From an uncultured Oscillospiraceae bacterium (GTDB lineage: Bacteria > Bacillota > Clostridia > Oscillospirales > Oscillospiraceae): 38,300 nt of DNA. Numbering within the stretch: the first letter of the stretch is position 1; the number at the start of each line of letters is the position of its first letter. This document shows positions 23,918 to 32,141 of this stretch, piece after piece. Location of the stretch: the NCBI GenBank assembly GCA_944387125.1, contig CALXDT010000110.1, positions 1 through 38,300 of the forward strand, written 5' to 3'. The notes beneath the pieces are model-generated. The model was not told the origin of the DNA. It saw nothing but the letters and a program-made list of their open reading frames with translations, and searched no databases. A program made the translations under genes and the position numbers.

Positions 23918-24659
23918 TATTTTGACCCTCTTCCCGGAGACCCTGGGAGATGTGCTCTCGGAAAGCATTTTGGGCCGCGCCCAGGAGCGGGGATACATCC
24001 GCATCGAGACCCACCAAATCCGGGAGTATACCGCCAACAAGCAGAATCAGGTGGACGACTATCCCTACGGCGGCGGCCGGGGCGCGGTGATGACCGCGGA
24101 TTCGCTGTACCGCTGCTGGGAAGCGGTGTGCGATGAGGCCGGGGGGCCGGTGCACACCATCTATCTGTCCCCCTGCGGGCATACCTTCTGCCAGGCGGAC
24201 GCCATCCGGCTGAGCAAGCTGGAAAATCTGGTGCTGGTTTGCGGCCATTATGAGGGCATCGACCAGCGGTTTATTGACGAGTGCGTGGACGAGGAGATCT
24301 CTTTGGGTGACTTTGTGCTCACCGGGGGAGAAATCGCGGCTATGGCTGTAACCGACGCGGTGTGCCGGATGGTGCCCGGGGTGCTGGCCGACCCGGAGTG
24401 CTTTGAAGATGAGAGCCATTTCAACGGCCTTTTGGAATACCCGCAGTACAGCCGTCCGGCGGTATGGCACGGCCGGGAGGTACCTCAGATTCTGCTGTCG
24501 GGCAATCACGAAAAGGTACGCCAGTGGCGGCGGAAGCAGGCGCTTCGGCGCACCCGCCAACGGCGGCCGGATATGTATCAACGGCTGGATTTAAGCTCCA
24601 AGGAAGATCAGAAGCTCCTGAAGGAAATGGAAGCGGAGGATGCCGCGCAGCAGAGATAG
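23907..24659 (+). CDS. trmD: tRNA (guanine-37-N1)-methyltransferase TrmD
   Basis: 250-residue SPOUT enzyme making m1G37, which prevents frameshifting. Start MRIDILTLFPE; GGGRGAVM near 54; the trefoil-knot SAM site includes LSPCGHTFCQ (near 87), LVCGHYEGIDQRF (near 110) and SLGDFVLTGGEIA (near 131). The catalytic-loop Asp lies in ESHFNGLLEYPQY. A C-terminal basic helix is present. Translationally coupled to rimM by an 11-base overlap. Confidence 0.97.
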   Translation: MRIDILTLFPETLGDVLSESILGRAQERGYIRIETHQIREYTANKQNQVDDYPYGGGRGAVMTADSLYRCWEAVCDEAGGPVHTIYLSPCGHTFCQADAIRLSKLENLVLVCGHYEGIDQRFIDECVDEEISLGDFVLTGGEIAAMAVTDAVCRMVPGVLADPECFEDESHFNGLLEYPQYSRPAVWHGREVPQILLSGNHEKVRQWRRKQALRRTRQRRPDMYQRLDLSSKEDQKLLKEMEAEDAAQQR

Positions 24660-24677
24660 CCGAAAGGAGGGCGAAGG

Positions 24678-25391
24678 ATGGACAAACTGGAAACCCTGAA
24701 AAACTGGATCAGCGAAAGCAGCAGGATTGTTGCCTTCACCGGCGCCGGTGTGAGCACCGAATCAGGCATCAAAGATTTTCGCAGTGTAGACGGACTGTAC
24801 AATCAGAAGTTTGAATATCCCCCGGAAACCATCATCAGCCACAGCTTTTATGAACGCAATCCGGAGTATTTCTTCCGGTTCTACCGGGAGAAAATGCTTC
24901 CCCTGGGGTTTTCGCCCAACATCACCCACCGGGTGCTGGCTCGGTGGGAGGCGGAAGGGCGTCTCCAGGCGGTTGTCACCCAGAACATTGACGGTCTGCA
25001 CCAGAAGGCCGGAAGTCAGCGGGTGCATGAGCTGCACGGCTCTGTTCTGCGCAACTACTGCGTCCGGTGCCGAAGGTTCTACCCGGCGGAATTTATCCGG
25101 GATGCCCAGGGAGTGCCCCGGTGCAGCTGCGGCGGTATCGTCAAGCCGGATGTGGTGCTCTATGAAGAGGGGCTGGATCAGGCGGTAATCGAACAGAGCG
25201 TCATGGCCATCCGCAGGGCGGATCTGCTGCTGGTGCTGGGCACCAGCCTGACCGTGTACCCGGCGGCAGGCTTTCTGCACTACTATCGGGGCAATCGCCT
25301 GGTGCTCATCAACCGGGACGAAACCCCCTACGACCATTCTGCGGATCTGGTCTTTCACCAAAGCCTGGGAGAGATCTTCTCAAAGCTGTAA
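24678..25391 (+). CDS. cobB: Sir2 family NAD-dependent protein deacylase
   Basis: 237-residue sirtuin that removes acyl groups from lysines using NAD. The NAD site reads GAGVSTESGIKDFRS (near 22-36); TQNIDGLH near 99; catalytic His in ELHGS near 117. Zinc is held by four Cys: CVRC near 125-128 and CSC near 149-151. GTSLTVYPA near 194 is also present. AAAGGAGGGCG lies before the ATG. It follows trmD by 18 bases and ends at a strong terminator, so it probably shares the trmD transcript. Confidence 0.93.
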   Translation: MDKLETLKNWISESSRIVAFTGAGVSTESGIKDFRSVDGLYNQKFEYPPETIISHSFYERNPEYFFRFYREKMLPLGFSPNITHRVLARWEAEGRLQAVVTQNIDGLHQKAGSQRVHELHGSVLRNYCVRCRRFYPAEFIRDAQGVPRCSCGGIVKPDVVLYEEGLDQAVIEQSVMAIRRADLLLVLGTSLTVYPAAGFLHYYRGNRLVLINRDETPYDHSADLVFHQSLGEIFSKL

Positions 25392-25403
25392 ACGCCTGTG
25401 TCC

Positions 25404-25439
25404 GGGCGCTGCCGGTTTATCCGGCGGCGCCCCTTTTTT
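25404..25439 (+). terminator. Strong terminator after the sirtuin gene
   Basis: GGGCGCTGCCGG (25404-25415), loop TTTAT, CCGGCGGCGCCC (25421-25432), one G-U pair, then C and TTTTTT (25434-25439). Confidence 0.92.
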
Positions 25440-25567
25440 GCTGGGTAAGCGGGAGAATGTGAAAAACGGCGCAGCCAAAGAGACAAAAATGCGACAATAT
25501 CCGTAAAGGCACAGGGGCTTCGTCCCATGGGCGATCTTAAGATTCTATTAGTATTGCGGCTGCCGGG

Positions 25568-25596
25568 TTGCGGCGGCGGGCGTGCTGTGCTATACT
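25568..25596 (+). promoter_or_regulatory. Promoter for the lipoprotein gene
   Basis: TTGCGG (25568-25573), 17 bases, TATACT (25591-25596); the ATG at 25633 is 36 bases downstream. Confidence 0.55.
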
Positions 25597-25632
25597 GATG
25601 CTGTACAGCTGCGAAACGAGGAGATGGGGTTT

Positions 25633-26640
25633 ATGCGGAGAAACCGAAAGATCATAGCAATCCTTTTGGCGGCGGCGTTTGCTGCTGCCGGGGCGGGATG
25701 TGCCGGACAGCCTGATGCCGGAAAGGCGCCGGAAACCACCCGGCAGCTCCGGGAGACCCAAAGCACAGCCCCGGTGGAACCGGAAGTGCCCGACGCCATG
25801 ACCTATGTTGCCCTGGAGGATTGTGTGGTTCCGGTGTCCTATACCCGGTGGGGAAAGCAGATTCTCTCGGGAGAGGTGGATTCCCTGCAAGGAGACGGCC
25901 TCCTGCAAGGGGCGCCGCTGGCGGAAGAATTGGCGCGAATCCCGGCTCCGGAGGGCTGCGGTTTTGATGCTGTCCTTTCGGACGGAGACTGGGATTTTTT
26001 CCCGGATTCGGTGGAGTATCGATCCTACACGCCGGAGGCTCCGTCCCGGCATCCGGACTGGACTGCCTATTTTCAAGAACGGCTTCAGGAACTGAACTGT
26101 GACAGCCCGCTGGTTTTGAAGGAGTCCTTGCGTTTTTTGTGGAACGGTGTGGAGACGGCGGTGGTAACGGCTTCCAATGTTACAGCCGTCGATTCCCCGG
26201 AGCTACTTTCCCTGGAAGCCATCCCGGAAGGAGGGCGCCCCGACAATCAGAACCCCGGGGTCTATGTTTTGACCGCGTTGTTTGTCCAGGGGGAGCAGCC
26301 GGTGGCGCTTTACAGCCGGTATGATCAGATCCAGGCCGAGACCGGGGCGGACTACGCCCCCTGGGAGGGAGAAACCGACTTTTTGCAGGTGCTGACAGCC
26401 TGGCAGTACGATGAACAGGGGAATGCCGTATCGTATCCCATTTATGGGAATATGACCGGGCAGCTGACCTTGCAGGACGCTGCCGAAGCGCCCCGGTGCC
26501 TGGTATCGGACATTGACGGTGACAATACTTCCGAACTGGTGGTGATCCAAAAGACATCCCAGTCTCTCACAAGCTGGTGCGGGGTATACGATTTGGAACA
26601 GGGCAGTGCCCGGGAAAGCCTGCGCATGGGGCTGAACTGA
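25633..26640 (+). CDS. Lipoprotein of unknown function
   Basis: 335 residues. The N-terminus MRRNRKIIAILLAAAFAAAGAGC is a lipoprotein signal (here cited by its lipobox AGAGC, Cys near 23). A Pro/Thr/Glu-rich linker (about 25-55) follows. The main domain is not recognisable. Near the C-terminus SDIDGDNTSELVVIQ (near 297) looks like a calcium-binding FG-GAP/VCBS-type loop. I chose ATG 25633: GAGGAG lies 9 bases before it, while ATG 25624 directly touches that site. Single gene between its own promoter and terminator. The role at the cell surface is unknown. Confidence 0.8.
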   Translation: MRRNRKIIAILLAAAFAAAGAGCAGQPDAGKAPETTRQLRETQSTAPVEPEVPDAMTYVALEDCVVPVSYTRWGKQILSGEVDSLQGDGLLQGAPLAEELARIPAPEGCGFDAVLSDGDWDFFPDSVEYRSYTPEAPSRHPDWTAYFQERLQELNCDSPLVLKESLRFLWNGVETAVVTASNVTAVDSPELLSLEAIPEGGRPDNQNPGVYVLTALFVQGEQPVALYSRYDQIQAETGADYAPWEGETDFLQVLTAWQYDEQGNAVSYPIYGNMTGQLTLQDAAEAPRCLVSDIDGDNTSELVVIQKTSQSLTSWCGVYDLEQGSARESLRMGLN

Positions 26641-26739
26641 ACCGGGGATAGAAATAGAGAAGCATGAAAAAGCCGTGGAGGCCGCTGACCGCTTCGGCGC
26701 TCGGAGCCTGTACCGGCGGCTTGATTTGTACATGTGAAA

Positions 26740-26787
26740 GCGCTGCCGCAAAGGGATTCCCCGAAATCTCTTTGCGGCAGCGCCGTT
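26740..26787 (+). terminator. Terminator-like hairpin after the lipoprotein gene
   Basis: GCGCTGCCGCAAAG (26740-26753) pairs perfectly over 14 bp with CTTTGCGGCAGCGC (26770-26783), then CGTTT. The T tail is short. The gap from 26641 to 26863 holds this and the facing terminator, and no gene that I can support. Confidence 0.6.
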
Positions 26788-26825
26788 TCCATGTCTGTTT
26801 TCCCGCCGGCGGGGAACGAGCGGCA

Positions 26826-26858
26826 AAAACGGGCGTGCTCCCAATGGGGAGCACGCCC
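26826..26858 (-). terminator. Terminator for the ThrE-like gene
   Basis: On the minus strand GGGCGTGCTCCC (26858-26847), loop CATT, GGGAGCACGCCC (26842-26831), then GTTTTT. A perfect 12-bp stem. Confidence 0.87.
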
Positions 26859-26863
26859 GAAGG

Positions 26864-28105
26864 TTATGCTTTTCCGGGGGAGCGGCGGTGGAGCTTCCAC
26901 TCGGAATACATGCGAAATACGGTGGAGCCCAGAAGGATGCCCACTGCCAGGATTCCGGCAATGGCGCCGGTGTGCATGGCACGGGCGGCAAACAAGTCCA
27001 TCTGCCCCTGAACCGCGTAGCTCATGGCAAAGTACACCCCCGCGCCGGGGATCAGGGGGAAGATGGAGACCACCAGATAGGAAATGGCCGGATACTTTCG
27101 GATCCGGGCCATAATCTCGGAATAAACCGAGGAGAACAAACCCGACCAGAAACAGGCCGTGATCTCGCTGCCCTCCATATGCAGCACCAGACAGTACACC
27201 GCCCAGGACAGGGCGCCGCCCAGGGCGCATAAAAGACCGCCGGGACCATGGATGTTGAATAAAATGGCAAAGCCAATACAGCTGGCCATGGCGAACAGAC
27301 ATTGGGCATAGACCGGATAGGAGACGGCGGCTTCGGAAGCCGGGATTCCCCAGAGGGTCACGGACAGCTGCCAGGCGCCGGCGGTGCCCAGGGCAATGGC
27401 CGCTGCCATGAGAAACACCTGGACGGTTCGGTTGGTGCCGGAGGTGGTGTCCCCGTAGATGATGTCCCGCATGGCGTTGGTAAACAAAAGACCGGGCACC
27501 AGCAGCATCAAAGCGCCGATGGTGACGGCGTCGGTGTTCCGGGTCAGCCCCACAGCGCCCAGGGCGTAGGCCAGCATCGCCAGGAAGAAGGAGGAGGCGA
27601 TGGTTCGGAAGAAGGGGTTGGCCTTCCGCTGATCCAGCTGCCGGTTCACAAAGCCCACCAGAGCGCCGCACAAGCCGCCGCAGAAGCTGTCTGCCAAATT
27701 GCCGCCGTAAAACAAACTGAATCCTGCGGCGCCCAGAAAGTAGCCCAGGTACTGAGCCAAAGTGGAGTACCGCAGGCGAAGGGACTGCAGCTGGGCAAAC
27801 CACTGCTGGGCAACCTCCGGTTCCGGGGTTTGGCTGCAAATGGCCCGGCACAGGCCGCTGAGCTTCTCCACCGTGTCCAGATCGTTGCCGTGGTGGCCGA
27901 TCCGGCGCATCCGGGTCAGCGGATGCCTGTCGTGGGGATGGACGCTGACAATGATGCAGTTGGGGATTGCAAAGACCTCGGACTCAACCCCGTAGGCGCT
28001 GAGGATCCGGCTGACGCTTTCCTCCACCCGGTAGGTCTCCGCGCCGCACATGGCCAGCTCGTAGCCAATGTCGGTGGTCAGGTCAAGTAATGTATTGGTA
28101 TTCAT
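26864..28105 (-). CDS. Threonine/serine exporter family protein (ThrE type, fused halves)
   Basis: 413-residue membrane protein. The N-terminal part (to about residue 240) is the DUF1212 half: TTDIGYELAMCGAETYRVEESVSRIL (cited as CGAETYRVEES, near 19-29) then several membrane segments with VPGLLFTNAMRDIIYGDT near 200. The C-terminal part (about 250-395) is the DUF3815 half with SIFPLIPGAGVYFAM near 350. Many Firmicutes encode the halves as two genes; here they form one polypeptide as in Corynebacterium ThrE. It probably exports small amino acids. ATG 28105 is preceded by GGGAGG. Confidence 0.88.
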   Translation of the reverse strand: MNTNTLLDLTTDIGYELAMCGAETYRVEESVSRILSAYGVESEVFAIPNCIIVSVHPHDRHPLTRMRRIGHHGNDLDTVEKLSGLCRAICSQTPEPEVAQQWFAQLQSLRLRYSTLAQYLGYFLGAAGFSLFYGGNLADSFCGGLCGALVGFVNRQLDQRKANPFFRTIASSFFLAMLAYALGAVGLTRNTDAVTIGALMLLVPGLLFTNAMRDIIYGDTTSGTNRTVQVFLMAAAIALGTAGAWQLSVTLWGIPASEAAVSYPVYAQCLFAMASCIGFAILFNIHGPGGLLCALGGALSWAVYCLVLHMEGSEITACFWSGLFSSVYSEIMARIRKYPAISYLVVSIFPLIPGAGVYFAMSYAVQGQMDLFAARAMHTGAIAGILAVGILLGSTVFRMYSEWKLHRRSPGKA

Positions 28106-28157
28106 AGCGTGCCTCCCAAAGCAGGATGCTCGGACGGATGTACCCCTGAGCCGTCTC

Positions 28158-28185
28158 AGTATATCACATACCGGGGAAAAATCAA
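28158..28185 (-). promoter_or_regulatory. Promoter for the ThrE-like gene
   Basis: On the minus strand TTGATT (28185-28180), 16 bases, TATACT (28163-28158). It lies between degV and the exporter gene, so the exporter can be expressed apart from hxlR-degV. Confidence 0.5.
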
Positions 28186-28215
28186 GCAGCAATCCGGGAA
28201 AGCGAAACAGGCGCT

Positions 28216-29058
28216 TTACTTCCGGGCGAACAGAATACCCAGGGTATTGGGGCCGCAGTGGCAGGAGATGGTGCAGCCTGCTACGGTTTCGTAAATGTGT
28301 TCAAAATGCCCGTAGGTTTTCAGCGCTTCCAGAACCGCCTGGCGGCAGGCTTCGCTGACCTGGGTGTAGGTCAGGAAGACGGTGCTTTCGTCCAGATCCT
28401 CACGGCCGTCCAGCCGCTCCTTCACATAATTTGTCAGGCACTTGGTATAGTCTCCCCGGTACTTTTTGCCCACACCCATTTTCCCGTCCTTGACCTCGAT
28501 GCAGGGCTTCAGCTTCAACAGGTTTGCTCCCAGCGCGGCAGCGGAGGAGCAGCGGCCGCCTTTGACCAGGTAGTCCAGCCGGTCGGGAATGAAGCTGGCT
28601 TCCACTTTGCCGGTATATTCCCGCAGCTGCTGTGCCAGCGTGTCCAGAGAATCGGCAGTTTCTGCCAGTTGGCGAGCCTTGAGCACCACCAGACCCTGGC
28701 CGGTGGACAGATTCCGGGAATCGATTACCCGGACATTGTCAAACTCCGAGGCGGCCAGACAGGCGTTCTGGTAGCTGGAGGAGAACTCGGAGCTGATGCT
28801 GATGTGGATAATCCCGTCGCAGGCATCCGCATGCCGGGAAAACACTTCCTGGAAGGTGCCCACGCTTCGGGCGGCGGTGGAGCACAGGGCGCCGCCTGCT
28901 GCCACATGGTCGAAAATATCCGAGGGCGTGATGGTGATCCCGTCCAGAAATTCCTGATCGTCCTTCATAACGATCAGGGGAATCATGTGGATTTGAAACC
29001 GGCTGATCAGTTCCGGGGACAGATCGCAGGTGCTGTCGGATGTGATTTTGATGTTCAT
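28216..29058 (-). CDS. DegV family fatty-acid-binding protein
   Basis: 280 residues, cytosolic. DegV/FakB proteins hold a fatty acid for phosphorylation by FakA. Hallmarks are TSDSTCDLSPEL (6-17), the lipid-contact TAARS near 60, ISISSEFSSSYQNA near 87, DSRNLSTGQGLVV near 113, and GANLLKLKPCIEVKDGKM near 175. No FakA is in the window. GGAGG precedes the ATG, which overlaps the hxlR stop (ATGA), so the two are translationally coupled. Confidence 0.93.
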   Translation of the reverse strand: MNIKITSDSTCDLSPELISRFQIHMIPLIVMKDDQEFLDGITITPSDIFDHVAAGGALCSTAARSVGTFQEVFSRHADACDGIIHISISSEFSSSYQNACLAASEFDNVRVIDSRNLSTGQGLVVLKARQLAETADSLDTLAQQLREYTGKVEASFIPDRLDYLVKGGRCSSAAALGANLLKLKPCIEVKDGKMGVGKKYRGDYTKCLTNYVKERLDGREDLDESTVFLTYTQVSEACRQAVLEALKTYGHFEHIYETVAGCTISCHCGPNTLGILFARK

Positions 29059-29441
29059 AATGCCTCCTGTACGGTTTTGACTTTTTTAAGAGGATCCGCG
29101 CCCATCATAAAACAGCACGGCTCCTGATTTTGACTGCGCAGGTATTGCGCGCCCCAGTCCCGCATGGCCACCAAAATGGGGATCAGGCTTTGGCCGGTAG
29201 CGGTCAGGGAGTATTCCACCCGGGGCGGGATCACCGGGTAGACCTCCCGGCGGATGAGCTTCTGGGCTTCCAGCTCCCGCAGCTGCTGGGTGAGCATCTT
29301 GGGGGTGGCTTTTTTGATGCGGCTGCGCAGCTGGGAATAGCGCAGGGTTCCGTCGGTCAGATGCCAGAGAATCAGAGCCTTGTATTTTCCGCCGATCAGA
29401 TCCAAAGTGGCCTCCACAGGGCAGGTTTCCGTGAATTCCAT
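29055..29441 (-). CDS. HxlR family winged-helix regulator
   Basis: 128 residues. MarR-like HxlR domain: CPVEATLDLIGGKYKALILWHL (cited from CPVEATLDLIGGKYK, Cys at 7), LRYSQLRSRIKKATPKMLTQQLRELE as recognition region, and EYSLTATGQSLIPILVAM as the wing. The N-terminal Cys is the redox or electrophile sensor in characterised relatives. The last 30 residues carry a CC pair. AGGAGGTG precedes the ATG. It is coupled to degV and divergent from copA, so it may control either or both. Confidence 0.92.
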   Translation of the reverse strand: MEFTETCPVEATLDLIGGKYKALILWHLTDGTLRYSQLRSRIKKATPKMLTQQLRELEAQKLIRREVYPVIPPRVEYSLTATGQSLIPILVAMRDWGAQYLRSQNQEPCCFMMGADPLKKVKTVQEAL

Positions 29442-29496
29442 CGTGCACCTCCTGAATGGTATCTTTTTGGGTAGTATAGAACAAAATAGTGCATAC

Positions 29497-29524
29497 TTGT
29501 GTTTTTGATATCCTATGGTAAGAT
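29497..29524 (+). promoter_or_regulatory. Possible copA promoter
   Basis: TTGTGT (29497-29502), 16 bases, TAAGAT (29519-29524) with an upstream TG giving an extended -10. It is 100 bases before copA, within the hxlR-copA divergent gap. TAGTAT occurs at both 29472-29477 and 29524-29529 and could be part of a regulator site. No clear CsoR or CopY operator was seen. Confidence 0.38.
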
Positions 29525-29623
29525 AGTATCACAGAACAACCCGGGGGTCAATAGGAAAAAGTCTGTGGAAACCATTGCTTTTTGAAGGATCCTGGGTCAT
29601 AATATGATAAAGGAGAGAAGCGT

Positions 29624-32137
29624 ATGCTGCTGAAATTTCAAGTGACCGGCATGACCTGCGCTGCCTGTTCCGCCCGGGTGGAAAAGGTTGCCGGTGGCGT
29701 GCCCGGCGTGGACAAGGCTGAGGTCAACCTTCTGGCCGGCACCATGCAGGTGCAGGCCCAGAGCCGGGATGTGGCGCAGGCGGTTATTCAGGCGGTGAAG
29801 GACGCGGGGTATGGGGCGTCTCTGGACGGAGAACGGCAGAAGACAGCGGAGAAATCCCCGGCGGAGGAAGCGCTGAAGGAAATGAAGGTGCGGATCATCG
29901 GCTCTGCCGTCTGCCTTGTGGTGCTGATGTACTTTACCATGGGACATATGGCGGGACTGCCGCTGCCGAGCTGGTATCACGGTCTGGAAAACGCCATGGT
30001 GGCGGTGCTGGTGCAGTTTCTTCTGACACTGCCTCCGGTGTTTCTCAATCGGGTTTATTATACCCGGGGTCTGAAAGCCCTGTGGCACCGATCGCCCAAC
30101 ATGGATTCCCTGATCGCCGTAGGCTCGGGAGCGGCTCTGCTCTACGGCATGGCGGCGATGCTGCGCATGGCCTGGGGGATCGGCCACGGCGACTGGGACT
30201 TGGTGGAGCACTACAGGCAAAATCTCTATTTTGAATCTGCCGCCATGATCCTGACGCTGATCACCCTGGGGAAATACCTGGAGACCCGGGCCAAGGGAAA
30301 AACCGGCGACGCCATTCGGGCGCTGATGGACTTAAGTCCCAAAACCGCCCGGATTCTGCGGGACGGGGAGACTTTGGAGATTCCCGTGGAGCAGGTAGCC
30401 GTGGGAGACACTGTGCTGGTTCGCTCCGGGGACAGAATTCCTGTAGATGGAACGGTGCTCCGGGGCAGAGCCTGGGTGGATCAAAGCGCCCTCACCGGGG
30501 AGAGCGTCCCGGTGGAAAAGCTGCCGGGGGATTCGGTGGCGGCAGCCACCGTCAGCACCGAAGGATATCTGGAATTCCGGGCGGATAAGGTGGGGCAGGA
30601 TACCACTTTGGCGCAGGTGATCCGCATGGTGGAAGAGGCCGGGGGATCCAAAGCGCCCATCGCCCGGCTGGCGGATCGGATTGCCGGGGTGTTTGTGCCG
30701 GTGGTCATGACCATTGCGGCACTTACCTTCCTGGCCTGGATTCTGTACGGACAGAGTATGGAATTTGCTCTGAACTGCGCCATATCGGTGCTGGTAATTT
30801 CCTGCCCCTGCGCTCTGGGATTGGCAACGCCCGTGGCCATTATGGTGGGCACCGGCCGGGGAGCGCAGATGGGCGTCCTGTTTAAAAACGCCGAGGCGCT
30901 GGAAAACCTCCATCATGTGGATACCGTGGTGCTGGATAAAACCGGCACCCTTACCACAGGCAAGCCGGAAGTGACGGATATTCTGCCCGGGGGTGTGGAT
31001 GCCGGGAAGCTGCTGGAGATTGCCGCCGCGCTGGAGAGCAAGTCCGAGCATCCCTTTGCCAAGGCGATTCTGGAAAAGGCGGAAGGCATGGCCTGCCGGA
31101 GCGCTGAGGATTTTCAGACCCATCCCGGCCGGGGGGTAGCCGGAACCATTGGCGGCCGGCGGTATTACGGCGGCAATCTGCGGCTGATGGAGGAGATCGG
31201 CGTGGATGCTCCGCAGCTGCAGGAGCTGGCGGATCAGGGGAAGACGCCTCTGTACTTTGCCGCGGAGGGCGGCGATTACCTGGGCGCAATCGTTGCCGCG
31301 GATGTGCTGAAGCCGGACTCCGTCCAGGCCGTGGCGGCCATGAAGGCGATGCGGCTGGATGTGGTGATGCTTACCGGCGACAACGCCGCTACCGCCCGTG
31401 CCATTGCCCAGCAGGCGGGAATTGACCATGTGATCTCCGATGTGCTGCCCACGGATAAAGCCGGCGCGGTGAAGGCTTTGCAGCAGGACGGCCATCGGGT
31501 GCTGATGGTTGGCGACGGGATCAATGACGCCCCGGCTCTGGTGACGGCCGATGTAGGCATGGCCATCGGCGCCGGCACGGACATCGCCATGAAATCGGCG
31601 GATGTGGTGCTCATGCGTGGTTCGCTGTCTGCGGTCAGCTCCGCCGTGGCTCTGAGCAAGGCCACCATCCGCAATGTACGACAGAATCTGTTCTGGGCGT
31701 TTTTTTACAACACCCTGGGCATCCCTGTGGCGGCAGGAGTCCTGTATCTTCCCTTCGGCCTGACCCTCAGTCCCATGCTGGGCGCGGCGGCCATGAGCTT
31801 AAGCAGCGTGTTTGTTGTAACCAATGCCCTGCGGCTGCGGCTGTTCCGGCCGAAGGAAGGTTCCGTCCCTGGGCAAATCACGGAATCTGTGGATAGCATT
31901 CCGGAAGATCCCAAAATAAATACAAAGGAGGAGACTCATATGCAAACGATTTTGAAGGTGGAAGGTATGATGTGCGCCCACTGCAAGGCGCGGGTGGAAA
32001 AGGCATGCAAGGACGTTCCCGGAACGGCGGAGGCGCTGGCGGATCTGGAAGCCAAGACGGTTACAGTCACCGGTACGGCTTCTCCAGAGGCGCTGAAAAA
32101 GGCCGTTACCGATGCCGGCTACGAAGTGGTGGAGTGA
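29624..32137 (+). CDS. copA: Copper-translocating P1B-type ATPase with N- and C-terminal metal-binding domains
   Basis: 837 residues, longer than usual by a C-terminal domain. The N-terminal HMA domain has CAAC at 12-15; the ion path SCPCALGLA near 393; LTGESVP near 290; phosphorylation DKTGTLT near 438; SEHPFAKAI near 483; GDGINDAP near 630. The CPC motif is typical of Cu(I) exporters. After the last membrane segment and a linker (about 750-772), residues 773-837 form a second HMA domain (MMCAHCKARVEK, CxxC near 784) that is a complete CopZ-like chaperone. Its own ribosome binding site and ATG are retained in frame. GGAGAGAAG precedes the start. Confidence 0.95.
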   Translation: MLLKFQVTGMTCAACSARVEKVAGGVPGVDKAEVNLLAGTMQVQAQSRDVAQAVIQAVKDAGYGASLDGERQKTAEKSPAEEALKEMKVRIIGSAVCLVVLMYFTMGHMAGLPLPSWYHGLENAMVAVLVQFLLTLPPVFLNRVYYTRGLKALWHRSPNMDSLIAVGSGAALLYGMAAMLRMAWGIGHGDWDLVEHYRQNLYFESAAMILTLITLGKYLETRAKGKTGDAIRALMDLSPKTARILRDGETLEIPVEQVAVGDTVLVRSGDRIPVDGTVLRGRAWVDQSALTGESVPVEKLPGDSVAAATVSTEGYLEFRADKVGQDTTLAQVIRMVEEAGGSKAPIARLADRIAGVFVPVVMTIAALTFLAWILYGQSMEFALNCAISVLVISCPCALGLATPVAIMVGTGRGAQMGVLFKNAEALENLHHVDTVVLDKTGTLTTGKPEVTDILPGGVDAGKLLEIAAALESKSEHPFAKAILEKAEGMACRSAEDFQTHPGRGVAGTIGGRRYYGGNLRLMEEIGVDAPQLQELADQGKTPLYFAAEGGDYLGAIVAADVLKPDSVQAVAAMKAMRLDVVMLTGDNAATARAIAQQAGIDHVISDVLPTDKAGAVKALQQDGHRVLMVGDGINDAPALVTADVGMAIGAGTDIAMKSADVVLMRGSLSAVSSAVALSKATIRNVRQNLFWAFFYNTLGIPVAAGVLYLPFGLTLSPMLGAAAMSLSSVFVVTNALRLRLFRPKEGSVPGQITESVDSIPEDPKINTKEETHMQTILKVEGMMCAHCKARVEKACKDVPGTAEALADLEAKTVTVTGTASPEALKKAVTDAGYEVVE
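31940..32137 (+). CDS. copZ: CopZ-like copper chaperone by internal initiation within copA
   Basis: ATG 31940 is in frame with copA and is preceded by AAAGGAGGAG at 31924-31933, spaced 6 bases, as strong as any genuine start here. Translation from it gives a 65-residue heavy-metal-associated domain with CAHC, exactly a CopZ chaperone. The arrangement suggests that an ancestral copA-copZ pair lost the copA stop codon, leaving both a fused exporter and possibly a free chaperone. Whether the internal start is used cannot be told from sequence. Confidence 0.5.
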   Translation: MQTILKVEGMMCAHCKARVEKACKDVPGTAEALADLEAKTVTVTGTASPEALKKAVTDAGYEVVE

Positions 32138-32141
32138 GCGT

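Noticed and set aside
26442..27851. Long open frame on the minus strand overlapping the ThrE-like gene
   Set aside because: It is the shifted-frame shadow of the exporter gene and crosses both terminators.
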